From NCBI RefSeq assembly GCF_047511655.1, contig NC_133399.1, positions 7,691,333-7,755,332 of the forward strand: a stretch of 64,000 nt of DNA. Reading direction: 5' to 3'. The DNA comes from Castor canadensis (taxonomy: Eukaryota > Chordata > Mammalia > Rodentia > Castoridae). Shown one piece after another: positions 44,707 through 56,285 of the stretch; positions within the stretch are counted from its first letter, which is position 1, and each line of letters starts with the position of its first letter. The notes under the pieces are model-generated. The model was not told the DNA's origin. It was given only the letters and a program-made list of their open reading frames with translations, and made no database searches. The translations under genes were made by a program, and so were the position numbers.

Positions 44707-47700
44707 ATGACAAGAATCACCACATACCTATCAATACTAACACTGGATGTTAATGGACTTAATTGCCACATCAAAAGACATCATGTAGCAAACTGGATTA
44801 AAAAGGAAGATCCAACAATCTGTTGTTTACAGAAGGCCCATCTCATTGACAGAAACAAGCACTGGCTTAGGGTGAAATTTACCAAGCCAATGGCTCCCCA
44901 AAACAGGCAGGAGTAGCAAAACTTATCTCGAACAAAGTAGACTTCAAACTTACATTTATCAAATGAGATAAAGAAGGACACTCCATACTTATAAAAGGGG
45001 AAATACACTGAAAGGAAATAACAATTAGCAAACTATATGCACCCAACGTCAATGCACCCAATTTCATCAAACATACTCTGAAGGACCTAAAAACATATAT
45101 AGACTCCAACACAGTGGTAGTGGAAGACTTTAATAACCCGCTTTCGCCAATAGATAGGTCATCCAAACAAAAAATCAATAAAAGAATTCTAGAACTAAAT
45201 CACACCATAGATCAAATGGACCTAGCTGATGTCTACAGAATATTTCATCCAACTTCTGCACAATATACGTTCTTCTCAGCAACCCATATAACCTTCTGCA
45301 AAATTGATCATATCTATGGCACAAAGCAAGCCTCAGCAAATATAAGAAAATAGAAATAATACAATGGATTCTATTTGATCTCCATGCATTAAAACTAGAA
45401 CTCAACAACAAAAATAACAGTGAAAAACATGCAAACAATTGGAAGTTGAACACCACTCAATGATCAATGGGTCATTGATGAAACAAAAGAGGAAATTTAA
45501 AGGTTCCTAGAAGTTAATGAAAATGAAAACATGACCTACTGGAACCTATGGGACACAGCAAAGGCAGGCAGTCCTAAGAAGAAAATTTATAGCCATGAGT
45601 GCATATATTAAAAGGACAGAAAGATCTCAAAACAATGACCTAGTGCTACATCTCAAACTCCTAGAAAAACAAGAACAAGCAAATTCCAAAACAAGAAGGA
45701 GAGAAATAAAAATAAGGGCCAAAATCAATGAAATAGAAACCAAAAAAAAAAACATACAAAGAGTCAATGAAACAAAAAGCTGGTTCTTTGACAAAATCTG
45801 TAAGATTGACAGACCCATGGCAAACCTGACAAAAATGAGGACAAAAAAAACCCAAATCAGTAAAATCAGAAATGCAAAAGGGGAGAAAACAACAAACACC
45901 ACAGAAATCCAGGAAATCATCAGAGACTACATTGAGAGCTTATATTCCAATAAATTTGAAAATTCTGAAGAAATGCACAGATTTCTAGATACATATGATC
46001 ATCCAAAACAGAACCAAGAGGATATTAATTACCTGAATAGATCTATAACACAAAAAGAAATTGAAGCAGCAATCAAGAGTCTCACAAAAAAGAAAAGTCT
46101 AGGACCTGATAGAGTCATTGCTGAATTCTATCAGATATTCAAAGAAGAACTAATACCAGCCCTCCTTAAACTGTTCCATGAAATACAAAGGGAAGGAAAA
46201 CTGCCTAAATCATTTTATGATGCCAGTATTCCACTCATTCCAAAACCAGACAAAGACACCTCCAAAAAGGAGAACTATAAGCCAATCTCCTTAACGAACA
46301 TCAATGCAAAAATCCTCAGTAAAATAATGGAAAGCAGAATCCAACAACACATCAGAAGGATCATTCACCACAACCAAGTCAGCTTCATCCCAGAGGTACA
46401 GGGGTGGTTCAACATATGCAGATCTATAAATGTAATACAGCACATTAATAGAAGCAAAGACAAAAACCACTTGATCATTTCAATAGATGCAGAAAAAGCC
46501 CTCAACAAGATCCAACACCATTTCATGATAAAAGCTCTAAGAAAACTAGGAAAGTACCTTAACACTGTAGAGCCTATATATGACAAACCTACAGAAAACA
46601 CTATACTTAATGGAGAAAAACTGAAAGCATTTCCCCTAAAATCAAGAATGAGACAAGGGTGCCCACTATCCCCACTTCTATTCAACATAGTACTGGAATT
46701 CCTAGCCAGAGCAATTAGGCAAGAAGAAGAAATAAAAGGAATACAAATAGGTAAAGAAATTGTCAAAATATCCCTATTTGCAGATGATTTGATCCTATAT
46801 CTTAAAGACCCAAAAACTCATAGAGACCATAAACAGCTATAGCAAGATGGCAGGATACAAAATCAACTTACAAAAACCATTAGCTTTTCTATATACCAAG
46901 TACGAACAAACTGAGAAGGAATATATGGAAACAATTCCATTTACAATAGCTTCAAAATGAATCAAATACCTAGGAGTAAACTTAACAAAGCATGTGAATG
47001 ACCTCTACAAGGAGAACTACAAACCCCTGAAGAAACAGATCGAGGAAGAATACAGAAGGTGGAAAGATCTCCCATGCTTATGGATTGGTAGAATCAACAT
47101 AGTAAAAATGGCTATACTACCAAAAGCAATGTACATGTTTAATGCAATTCCCATCAAAATCACAATGACATTCCTCACAGAGATTGAAAAGTCTACCCTA
47201 AAGTTCATTTGCAAACACAAGAGACCATGAATAGCCAAGGCAATACTCAGCAAAAAGAGCAATGCTGGAGGTAAATACCCAACTTCAAACTATATTATAG
47301 AGCAATAGAAATAAAAACAGCATGGTACTGGCACAAAAACAGACATGAAGACCAGTGGAACAGAATAGAGGACCCAGATATAAACCCACAGAGCTATGTC
47401 CACCTTATTTTTGACAAGTCACCAAAAACATACGATGAAGAAGACAGCCTCTTCAACAAATGTTGGTGGGAAAAGTGGTTAGCTGTCTGCAAAAAAACTG
47501 AAACTGGATCCATGTTTGTCACCCTGTACTAGTATCAACTCAAAATGGATCAAGGACCTTAATGTCAGAACAGAAACTCTGAAGTTAATACAGTAAAGAG
47601 CAGGGAATACTCTGGAAGTAGTATGTATAGGCAAGGACTTCCTCAATAGAACCCCAGCAGCTCAGGAACTAAGAGAAAGTATAGACAAATGGGACTTCAT

Positions 47701-48489
47701 AAAACTAAAAAGCTTCTGCACAACAAAAGAAATGGTCTCTAAACTGAAGAGACTACCACAGAGTGGGAGAAAATATTTGCCAGCTATACATCAGACAAAG
47801 GACTGAAAACCAGAATATATAGGGAACTCAAAAAACTAAACTCTCCCAAAATTAATAAACCAATAAGAAATGGGCAAGTGAACTAAACAGAACTTTCTCA
47901 AAAGAAGAAATTCAAATGGCCAAAAAACACATGAAAAAATGCTCACCATCTCTAGCCATAAAGGAAATGCAAATTAAAACCACACTAAGATTCCACCTCA
48001 CCCCTGTTAGAACAGCCATCATTAGTAACACCACTAACAGGTGTTGGTGAGGATGTGGGGGAAAAGGAAACTTCATACACTGCTGGTGGGGATGCAAGCT
48101 GGTGCAACCACTTTGGAAAAAAAAATTGGAGGCTTCTTAAAAATCTGAACATAGATCTGCCATATGATCCAGCAATACCACTCCTGGGGATATACCCAAA
48201 GGAATATGACACAGGTTACTCCAGAGGCACCTGCACACCCATGTTTATTGCGGCACTATTCACAATAGCCAAGTTATGGAAACAGCCAAGATGCCCCACC
48301 ACTGATGAATGGATTAAGACAATGTGGTATTTATACACAATGGAATTTTACTCAGCCATGAAGAAGAATGAGATCTTATCATTTGCAAGTAAATGGATGG
48401 AACTGGAGAGCATCATTCTGAGCGAGGTTAGCCAGGCTCAAAAGACCAAAAATCATATGTTCTCCCTCATATGTGGACTTTATATCTAG
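44707..48489 (+). pseudogene. L1 ORF2 (endonuclease and reverse transcriptase), broken
   Basis: Begins at the ATG of MTRITTYLSILTLDVNGLN (44707), the endonuclease N-terminus. The endonuclease is interrupted by a small deletion near 44875 and stops. A 415-codon open stretch (45595-46842) spans the linker and most of the reverse transcriptase, including [20 protein letters not shown] and the F-A-D-D motif near 46777-46788. A frameshift just after ends it. Further pieces lie at 46994-47230 and 48055-48489, the last ending ...FSLICGL, then a tail. Apart from breaks, order and spacing match the young copy at 8220. Confidence 0.92.
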
Positions 48490-48950
48490 GGCAAATGCAG
48501 CAATGTTGTAAGACTTGGGTCACATGACAAGGGGACAGCACATATGGGAGGTATGGAGATAGGTAGAAAACCCAAAACATGAAAGTGTTTGATGTCCCCA
48601 CTCCAGAGGAACTGGGGAACTTAAAGGGACAGAGGTCAATATGGGAAGAGGATCAGGAACTAGTGAAAAAGTCAGGTACAGATGAATTTGTTTGGATTAT
48701 AACACATTTGTAAATGGAAGCAATGCTAGGAATCTCTCTGCATAGCTATCTTTATCTCAACTAGCAAAAACGCTTTGTCTTTCTTACTTTTGGTTATGTT
48801 TTCTCTTCAACAAAATTGGAGAAAAGTGCAGAACAGATTCTGTAAGGAAGCAAGGTGGGGTACGGAGGAGAAGTAGGGTACTTGGGGGTGGGCAGGGGGG
48901 AGAAATGGCCCAAACAATGTATGCACATGTGAATAAATGAATTTTAAAAA

Positions 48951-50129
48951 GAAGAGAAATAAAATGTGCCATTTTATTTTTTTAATTTAATGATGTTTAA
49001 AGACCTAAATTTACAGATTTATCTAAATTCCGATTTATTCATTTAATTACTTCTTTTAAAGAAGTTGTTTAATCTATCTCCCATTGTTCCAGTGAGGATT
49101 CTAATTTTCCCAATGATGGTGAATCATGGTCTGGCCATTTAGGGACACATTTAGAAGGTAAATTTTCAAGTCAAGAGCTCTGTTTTGCTGCCCAAAACAG
49201 AGCCTTGAAGCTGAGCACACTACTAGTCATTGTGCTCTGACATTCTGTTCATGTACATATCCTGATTGTATTACACAGAACAGAGATGACTGGAAGATTT
49301 CCATGGTCAAAAAATATCTTGGATAATAACTCCATACAAGATAAGAGAAAGTAAATGGGATTTAACTGGGGTTTCTTCAATACTGACTTGGTAAACAAGA
49401 AAATTCCTTTGTTTCTTTCAGTTGTTGAAATCAATGCAAGCGTCTATCTACAGTCAATCAACAAGGAAGTTTTTGTCTTCATGGAGAGAGTTGTTCTGTC
49501 CTGAGAACTATGAATGCATGTCTTCTTTGGCTCCAACTTTTAATTCTTCATTAATATAATAGAGACTTGATGTCTGGCTAATAAAAATCTCAGTGTTGTT
49601 GGAGTTAATTCTGAGCTTTTAGGGAAAAAAAACTAAGTAAAATGGAATCTAATTAAAACCAACTTTTACCTCCATGCAAAGGTTCTGTGTTTAAAGTCAC
49701 ATGTTAAAAACATAAAATAACTTCAAAAAAATTTTTTAAATGAAGGCTAAAGTGCAATTAACAATAGCACCAATAAGCATGCTTCACATGTGTCTCAAGG
49801 AAAAATAATTGCATTTCAAAGACTAGACATAAAAGAATATAGTGAAAATGTTCTAGAAGTTCTGTTCCATGTGAAAGGTGCTCAACTGCTATTTGTTGAA
49901 TTAATTGGAATTACTCCTAGCTGTACATTGACATTAGAAATGGCAAGGTTGTATTTTATTCAGGTTGGAGGTGGGGTAGTAAGTGGGTGAGAAAAGGGAA
50001 TGGACAGTGTGATGAGGCATGAATATTATATCAGTATATTATACAAGTAATATATCCTAGATATATAAGACCATTCCACAATGAAACCCACCAAAACAAT
50101 TAAAAAAGAGGGAGAAAGAGAGAGAGTGG
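48951..50129. other. intergenic DNA, nothing recognised
   Basis: About 1.2 kb, AT-rich, without gene or assignable repeat. It does not resemble the OR flanks that the neighbouring copy C would predict, so the junction with the duplicon lies further right. The 66-codon frame at 49790-49990 has no family features. Confidence 0.45.
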
Positions 50130-50240
50130 TTAAGGAGTAACATAGGAGGAGTGAATTTGATCAAAGTAAAATATATGCATGTTTTAAATATCACATGAAA
50201 CCCACTGAAGAATTAATTTATGGTAATAGAACTTTCACAT
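50130..50240 (+). mobile_element. short L1-type 3' end, old
   Basis: 'gtgaatttgatcaaagtaaa' (50151) followed by 'tatatgcatg' and 'atcacatgaaacccac' is the usual wording of an older rodent L1 3' UTR. Confidence 0.55.
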
Positions 50241-50309
50241 GAAACCTATTTGTACTAGTAATGAATACTAAATTTTCTTAAATTTGAATAAGAAAAGAAT
50301 GTCAAAAGT

Positions 50310-50378
50310 TCTCCTGAGCATGACACTCCTTGACTGAATACTTTCCAGTGTAAGCAAAGCCCTGGTTTCTATCTCCAC

Positions 50379-50433
<55 letters not shown>
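50310..50433 (+). repeat. decayed SINE followed by (GA)26
   Basis: 50318-50381 is a diverged tRNA-derived SINE ('gcaaagccctggtttctatc'). 50382-50433 is an uninterrupted GA run of 52 bases, probably grown from the SINE tail. The partner site at 40921-41130 has the same pair in degenerate form. Confidence 0.8.
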
Positions 50434-50436
<3 letters not shown>

Positions 50437-51907
50437 TAAGTGACCTTAAAGGGGAAATGTATAATATCTTCAGTGGTCCTAGAGAAGTTGTAGAGAAGAG
50501 AAAGCTTCCCTTTTTCCTCTGTTTCTGGCTACACTCTGCTTCCAACCATATCACCTTAAGGACTGGCAAACAAATAATAGATCAAAAAAATTTCTCAAAG
50601 GACAGAAGCATTGTTATATTTTGGGTGCTCCAAAACAAACTGAACAACCATTTGGGGAAAAAAGCTCAAAAGGAAGAATTAAATAAAAATTCAGAAAATA
50701 GGATACAGAAGGAGGAAAACTTTGTACAGTTTTTAAATGAAGTGTTACAATAGATTTTCATGCTAAATCCAGTATTAATTTGGTAAATTAGGTTATGATG
50801 ATTTTTTGCATGAACTGACCCATAAGAATTATCCACATATACAGAGTAAAATGTGATTTCTATCCATGTAGACATTGTACAAGGATCAATTGAAGGTAAT
50901 TGGCTTATCCATCTACTTAAACATGTACCATTTTGTTTTGCTGAAAATATTCAAAGTCTAGCTATTTTTAATGTAAATTTCATTAACTATAATCACTGTA
51001 TTGTGACACAGAAACTCAAAATATTCCTTCTATCTAAGTTTGACCCAGTGATGAACTTTTCCCTATTTTCCCTTTCACTACACTTCTAATTGTCTGGTGA
51101 AAATTAATCTCCTCTTTAGTTCTCTGAGATAAACTTTATTAGATTGCACAGTGAAAACCCATTGGTATATCTAACTGCTAAACTATCCTGATAAAGAAAG
51201 AGAAATAAAATTGGTTTCCTATGCATAAGAACAAAGGAGGCAGACTCCATCCCCATTCCCTGTGTGACATCCTTCCTGTGTTATGTCAGGGCTTTCAGGT
51301 CTGAACACTCTGAATAAAGTCACTGTGCACACTCAAGATTTGCCTATGGTTCTGTTCATCAGACAAAGTCTTCCCCAGTACAAATTACAAAAATTATGCA
51401 TGAACCATAACTCTTTCCTTTTATGTGGAGTAGAATCCCTGTCTGTGGCTTATCTCTGTGGGCGTTGCATTTCCTACACTGTGCTGACTCTCAACATCAT
51501 GATGCAAGATCTGAATGAGCAGAGTCACCTGCTTTGTCCATTGTGCATTCACAGTGGAATACAATTATGACTGTGTTTTAGAGAATAAAATCTTTAAAGA
51601 GAAGACAGTGTAAAATAAAAGAATGGCAGGGGAATAAAATCAGTTTAAATTGAGGAGTGTCAAAATACTTGAATTAAACAAAATTGAATAAATATAGATG
51701 AAAGCAGATACATAACACTAATACTTTGATGATATCATTGATAACTATTAAATTGGCCGATATCTACCTCAAATGTGTTATGTGGTAAGTACTTACTTAC
51801 TATTTGGTGAGTGAACCAGAAACTTTGTCTCAGTGTACACTGGTATTTAATACATGACAAGGTTTTATTTTAATTGAGTTTGAGAATCTTGAATAATAAA
51901 CAAAAAG
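50434..51907. other. duplicon copy C (OR 5' flank without an OR)
   Basis: 50434-50660 resembles 60150-60350 ('ttaaaggggaaatgtataat' against 'ttaaggggagaaaatgataa'). 50790-51220 holds copy C of the L1M 3' end, again with a sense piece at about 51180-51240. 51390-51560 resembles 31800-31960. No OR is found on the left side. No gene. Confidence 0.6.
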
Positions 51908-51912
51908 CTGAT
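51908..51912. repeat. target-site duplication of solo LTR, left
   Basis: 'ctgat', repeated at 52323-52327. Confidence 0.7.
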
Positions 51913-52322
51913 TGAGAGGGTCCATCGACCTGACTAGGGGGTGACTGGGGATTAAGAAAAAGACACAAAGACAGACATAACAAAAGCTGGGATCTGGTGG
52001 GTCCGATGATCCTGATAAGAGACACCTGCGACCCCCTCCACCTCCAAGCACATTTATTTATGCAGCATGTATGGGAAAGCAGGGTGAAATTTAGGTCAAG
52101 TTCTCATGGGTCCAGTCTCGTAGGCAGCAGGAACAGAGAAGCTGTGGTATGTTGTTATTTAGTACAGACTATCCTGACCAGGTCAGTGTGTCCTGCTTTT
52201 CTTGCAATGCAGCCTTGCTGAACCTTGCCTCCCCTTGGCTGGGTCTGTGCCTATCAGCCAAGAGGCCCTTGATATAGCTGCACTCATGTCAAGGCCTTCT
52301 TCCACTGCCTCAATCTCCCACA
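51913..52322 (-). mobile_element. solo LTR of an endogenous retrovirus
   Basis: A 410-base segment that on the minus strand starts TGTGGGAGATTGAGG and ends ...CCCTCTCA, i.e. has TG...CA ends, and is flanked by a 5-base duplication (ctgat). A poly(A)-signal-like AATAAA lies on the minus strand near 52050-52056. Its base composition differs from the neighbouring AT-rich DNA. The paralogous site in copy D (near 61320-61345) has no insert. No internal genes remain. I cannot name the family; a 5-base duplication would fit ERV class I or III. Confidence 0.78.
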
Positions 52323-52327
52323 CTGAT

Positions 52328-52404
52328 AAAAATGGCTGTCTTGCTTGAGGAAAATGAAGCTATTCCCTAGCTCACATATTTTACCAAATCAGAGGGAATA
52401 AAGA
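52328..52404. other. duplicon copy C between two insertions
   Basis: Resembles 61345-61420 ('aaatcagagggaataaagac' against 'aatcagtggaatcaaatac'). Confidence 0.6.
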
Positions 52405-52415
52405 CTTCAGTATGA

Positions 52416-52847
52416 GCTGGGCACAGAAGGCTAATGCCTATAACCCTAGCTACCTGGGAGGCTGAGCTCAGGGTTCAAGGTCAGCCCAGACAAAACACTA
52501 GCAAGATATCATCTCAACCTGTTGCTGGGTGCAGTGGTGTGTGCCTGTCATCCCAGCTTCTTGGAAGGCTGTGATCCACAGGCCAGCCTGGGAAAAAAGT
52601 CTGTGAGCCTCCCATCTCCTTGGAAAAAATCTGGACATGGCAGCATGCACCAATCATCCCAGCTTCTGCTGGAAGATAAAATAGGCAGATCACAGTCCAG
52701 GCTGTCCTAGGCAGAAAAACAAGACCCTATCTCCACAATAACTCCAAAAAAGTTCTGGAGGCATAGCTCAAGTGGTAAAATGACTGTTTAACAAGTATAA
52801 ATCCCTTTTTTTCAAGCCCCAGTACAACCAAAAATAAATGAAAAAGG
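52416..52847 (+). mobile_element. tetrameric composite SINE (three 7SL-like units + tRNA unit)
   Basis: Three successive 7SL/B1-like starts: 'gctgggcacagaaggctaat' (52416), 'gctgggtgcagtggtgtgtg' (52524) and 'ctggacatggcagcatgcac' (52631), each followed by a 'cccagct'/'cctagct' block. A tRNA-derived unit ('ctggaggcatagctcaagtg', about 52755) and an A-rich tail end it. The whole 432 bases are framed by one duplication, 'cttcagtatga' (52405-52415 and 52848-52858), so all four units inserted together. The neighbouring SINEs have one or two units. The site is empty in copies A and D. Confidence 0.85.
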
Positions 52848-52858
52848 CTTCAGTATGA

Positions 52859-54960
52859 ATCAATAATGCATTTTAGAGGAACATCAAGACAATCACATAG
52901 AACTATCATGGGCAAGCAAAATTATCTTGAATAATTCAAAAAAACTCAGAAGAAGAGAGATATTCCTACAAATACAATTTAAAATTGGGTGGGAGGCAAA
53001 GCATCACTCTAACATTAAGTAGAGAAATATAAACTGGAAACCTCCATTGAAATTCTGGTTCACTTCCTTTTCTAGCATGGTAGACAATTTAGGCAAAAGG
53101 ACACAAAGAAATAATAAGAAAATGAAAAAGATGCTCCATTTCAGAAATATGAAACACTCTCATGTCACTGTATGTCCCTCCACAGTTTCTCTATCTCCAC
53201 CTGATTAAATACAGAGATCCTTGGACACACATTCTCCTTCAGCATTAACCACAATAATCCTCTCAGTCCTTCTTCTACCTAGATTCATTTCACTGTCAAC
53301 AATGACCCTGCATTCCTGGATTCAATGTTCACTTTCTTTCTAACATGGTAAATAAACACATCAATGAATTAATGAAACAATCAAGGAAACAGCCTCAGCC
53401 CTCTCTCAGCTCTGAGCTGGGCTTCATTGACTCACAGGTGAGCTTAGGTAAACATGCTTGTCTTCCATCTCTCACAAGCTCTGCTGCAGCACCTGCTGAT
53501 CTCTTAGATTCACCTGGCTAGGTTTTCTGAATAGAGTATATTTACATGGACATCCAAACTCCTTCTTGGTTTGTCGACAATGGTATCGCAACTGAAGGTA
53601 TCTCAACAGACAGGACAGTAGGAAGGTGTCAGCCATCAGTCCTGAGCCAGGTGATGACACCAAACAAAAGATGTCTATCCATTTCAGACCAAGGTTGTAC
53701 TCACAGAGAGAAAATGAAATGGGTAATATTTACAGTTCTGTGTCTCTGGTCCCTAAATACAACTTTCTTCTATTACGTTAATCCTGGGCACACCATTTCC
53801 CTCATGGTACAAAGGTCTACAGTGAAAGCAAATATTTCTGAATGATTCGCTGTTTCCAAGACAGCTGATTATATGCCACATCACTCAGTATTTATTCCTC
53901 ATTTTGTATGTAGTCTTCTCCCTTCCTGAGTTCTAAAATCCTGCCAACTTACCTCAACCTGCAATTAAAATTTCTCCAAAGTCTATTACTGATGAACCTG
54001 CCTTAAGTACATCATTTGACTTCCACAAAGCCTTGTTTATGGTTGATGACACAGCCCTGATGTCTGAAAAATTAATAATCCTTTTCTAAAAAGAGAATGA
54101 TCTATGATCACTTGATATCAAAAAATGAGTACTATAATATTGGCTTCAAATTTTATCCAAAACAGCTAAAACACATTGTAACACAAGTGAAGCACTATTA
54201 TTCAGTCACATACTTATAAGTAGTTTTAAAATTCAAAAACATATATTTAGACCACTTTATGTACACTTATGGGCAAAGAGCAATTAAGTATTCTATAATT
54301 TAGGTTTATTTGTTTTATATTTTATCAGCAACAGATTTCTTTCTTGTAATGGAATATTGTGCCACATTCAAACCTTGCTGCAAAGCTGATAATAGAAGAG
54401 GAGTTACATCATTCTTTTAATGATAGTATATAGGTCTATATTGGGCAATAAGGAATATGTGCTTCTAAAAGGAAAACAGTTGAAGGTACATCTAATAGCT
54501 ATAAACAACAAAGCTCTTTATTAGAATGGATCATTCTAAAACTTGTTACTAAGCTTCTTTTTGAACACCAGTTATATTATTGTTTCCCCTTCAACATATA
54601 TATACAAAATGACAAATGGATGAGTTTTTCTAACAGGAAATAAATATATTTGGTTTTTTATAAAATTTCCTTCTGTGCTGTTTAACTTGTTGTAAATCTC
54701 TTTCTGAACACCTAGGAATGGTGATCACAATGGTTTAGTGGTCTGCCAAGTTAGGCCCATTGTGAGTTAGGTTCCATACATATGAACTTGAGAGGACACA
54801 GAGACATTCAGTCCAGAACAGAACTGATGCCATGGGACTACCAGATGTCCAGTAGATGTTTGCTATATCAATAAATACGTAAATGATTTGTTTACAGGCT
54901 TGCTTTGTGTGATGCTGGTGAAATAGCTCAGGCAGGAGGATGAATGAGAACACAATGGGT
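52859..54960. other. duplicon copy C, right part
   Basis: Runs parallel to copy D: 52870-53060 with 61430-61630; 53330-53560 with 61870-62120 ('ggtaaataaacacatcaatg', 'gccctctctcagctctg' present in both); 53990-54290 with 62520-62780; 54735-54830 with 62890-62990. No gene. The 99-codon frame at 53546-53845 is broken in copy D. Confidence 0.7.
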
Positions 54961-55049
54961 TATTATACACATATGAAGTATGGAAAGAAAGTATTGGAGG
55001 CAGCAAATAAGGGAAGTGTGTTGACCAGAGATAGGGAAGGTCTCAAACA

Positions 55050-55500
55050 TGTCTAGGGAAGAGGTCTTTGAGATCATGTTTGTTTAGCTAAGAACCTGCC
55101 ATGTTGTGAGACGTCCACATGGCTAGAAACTGTGGACAGCTCATAGTACAGAAAGTGAGCCCTGGGTAACAGCAAGATAACCGTACCTCCGTCTTGTCAA
55201 CATAAGCAACTCACTTCTGCCGAGGACCTGAATGAGCCTGGAGGAGTCTTGGTAGCTCCAGATGAGAACTCTGACTCTTCAAAAGTTTAATTTCACACTG
55301 GTGAGACCCTAAGCAGATAAATCAGCCAAGACATACCTGAAACTCAACTCCAGAATAAAGACTGGTGGAGTCACTCAAGTGGTAGAGTGCCTGCCTAGCA
55401 AGCTTGAGGCCCTGAGTTCAAACCCTGGAACCACCAAAAAAAAAGAAAACAAAAATAAAGGGTAACAGACACATGTTGTTTTAACACAGTAATTTTGTAG
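55050..55500 (+). mobile_element. LTR-like (MLT1 type) remnant split by a SINE
   Basis: Ordered words of an old mammalian LTR-type repeat in sense: 'aacctgccatgttgtgagac' (55092), 'gtccacatggctagaaactg', 'gtgagaccctaagcagataa' (55301), and after the SINE 'tgttgttttaacacagtaat' (55473). Family from memory of MLT-type consensus; moderate. Confidence 0.5.
55361..55453 (+). mobile_element. tRNA-derived SINE
   Basis: 'actggtggagtcactcaagt' start, 'gtgcctgcctagcaagcttg', 'gagttcaaaccctggaacca', A-rich tail. A short 7-base match 'aataaag' flanks it (55354-55360, 55454-55460). Confidence 0.9.
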
Positions 55501-55531
55501 CAATTTATTTCATACCAAGAAGCGAACTATT

Positions 55532-55975
55532 TTTTTAATTTTTATTTTATTCATATGTGCATACAATGTTTGGGTCATTTCTCACCCCTTCCCCCTGCTC
55601 CCTCCTTTACCCCCCTCACTCTCGCTACCCAGCAGAAATTATTTTGCCCTTATCTCTAATTTTGTTGAAGAGAGAGTATAAACAATAATAGAAAGGACCA
55701 AGGGTTTTTGCTGATTGAGATAAGGATAGCTATACAGGGAGTTGACTCACATTAATTTCCTGTGCATGTCTGTTACCTTCTAGGTTAATTCTTTTTGATC
55801 TAACCTTTTCTCTAGTTCCTGGTCCCCTTCTCCTATTGGCCTCAGTTGCTTTAAAGTATCTGCTTTAGTTTCTCTGCGTTGAGGGCAACAAATGTTATCT
55901 AGTTTTTTAGGTGTCTTACCTATCCTCATACATTCCTTGTGTGCTCTCGCTTTATCATGTGATCAAAGCAAGAGC
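55532..55975 (-). mobile_element. young L1 3' end, 5'-truncated, minus strand
   Basis: Reverse complement of the 3' UTR of the subfamily at 1-669 and 10286-10962: T-rich start, 'tcatatgtgcatacaatgtt' (55551), C-rich tract, 'gataaggatagctatacagg' (55720), 'gtgtgctctcgctttatcat' (55939). No coding part. A clear target-site duplication was not found. Confidence 0.93.
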
Positions 55976-56285
55976 AAATGGAAACATAGGTTGTCCTCAT
56001 TTCATCAGTATTTATTACTATCTTATCACTATTGTATTTATTTTAACTGGAAGACATTTTGCCTGAAAAAATTAGCCACATACAGAAACCAGATATTCAC
56101 TTTCACAGGCTAAATTTAAAAGTAGACAATGTTAATATAGAAGAGTGATTAGCAGATGGCAAAAGAGGGTTGTGATAAGATGGAAAACTGAAGAGTAGAT
56201 TTGAATACTGAACAGTGTATGTGTGGAGATATCACATAAAACCTCACTCATGTACAATTAATAATGTTACTAAAATTAAAAGCAC
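55976..56285 (+). other. intergenic DNA ending in an old L1 3' end
   Basis: 56205-56285 ('gaacagtgtatgtgtggaga', 'catgtacaattaata') looks like the short L1-type 3' end that also precedes the OR 3' flanks at 20690, 22170 and 37985. The rest is unassigned. Confidence 0.5.

Larger units (their letters stand above)
42361..48950 (+). mobile_element. full-length-sized L1 (6.6 kb), inactive
   Basis: The most complete L1 here: 5' UTR (42361-43490), broken ORF1, broken ORF2 ending at 48489, and a 3' UTR with a G-rich tract near 48850-48900 and a short A-rich end. The 5' end resembles that at 23970. Both ORFs carry stops and frameshifts, so it is dead. I see no convincing target-site duplication, and the DNA to the right does not continue the duplicon on the left. 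Confidence 0.94.

Noticed and set aside
55518..55990. Target-site duplication for the minus-strand L1 at 55532
   Set aside because: Only a poor 'aagcga'/'aagcaa' match was found; not reported as a feature.
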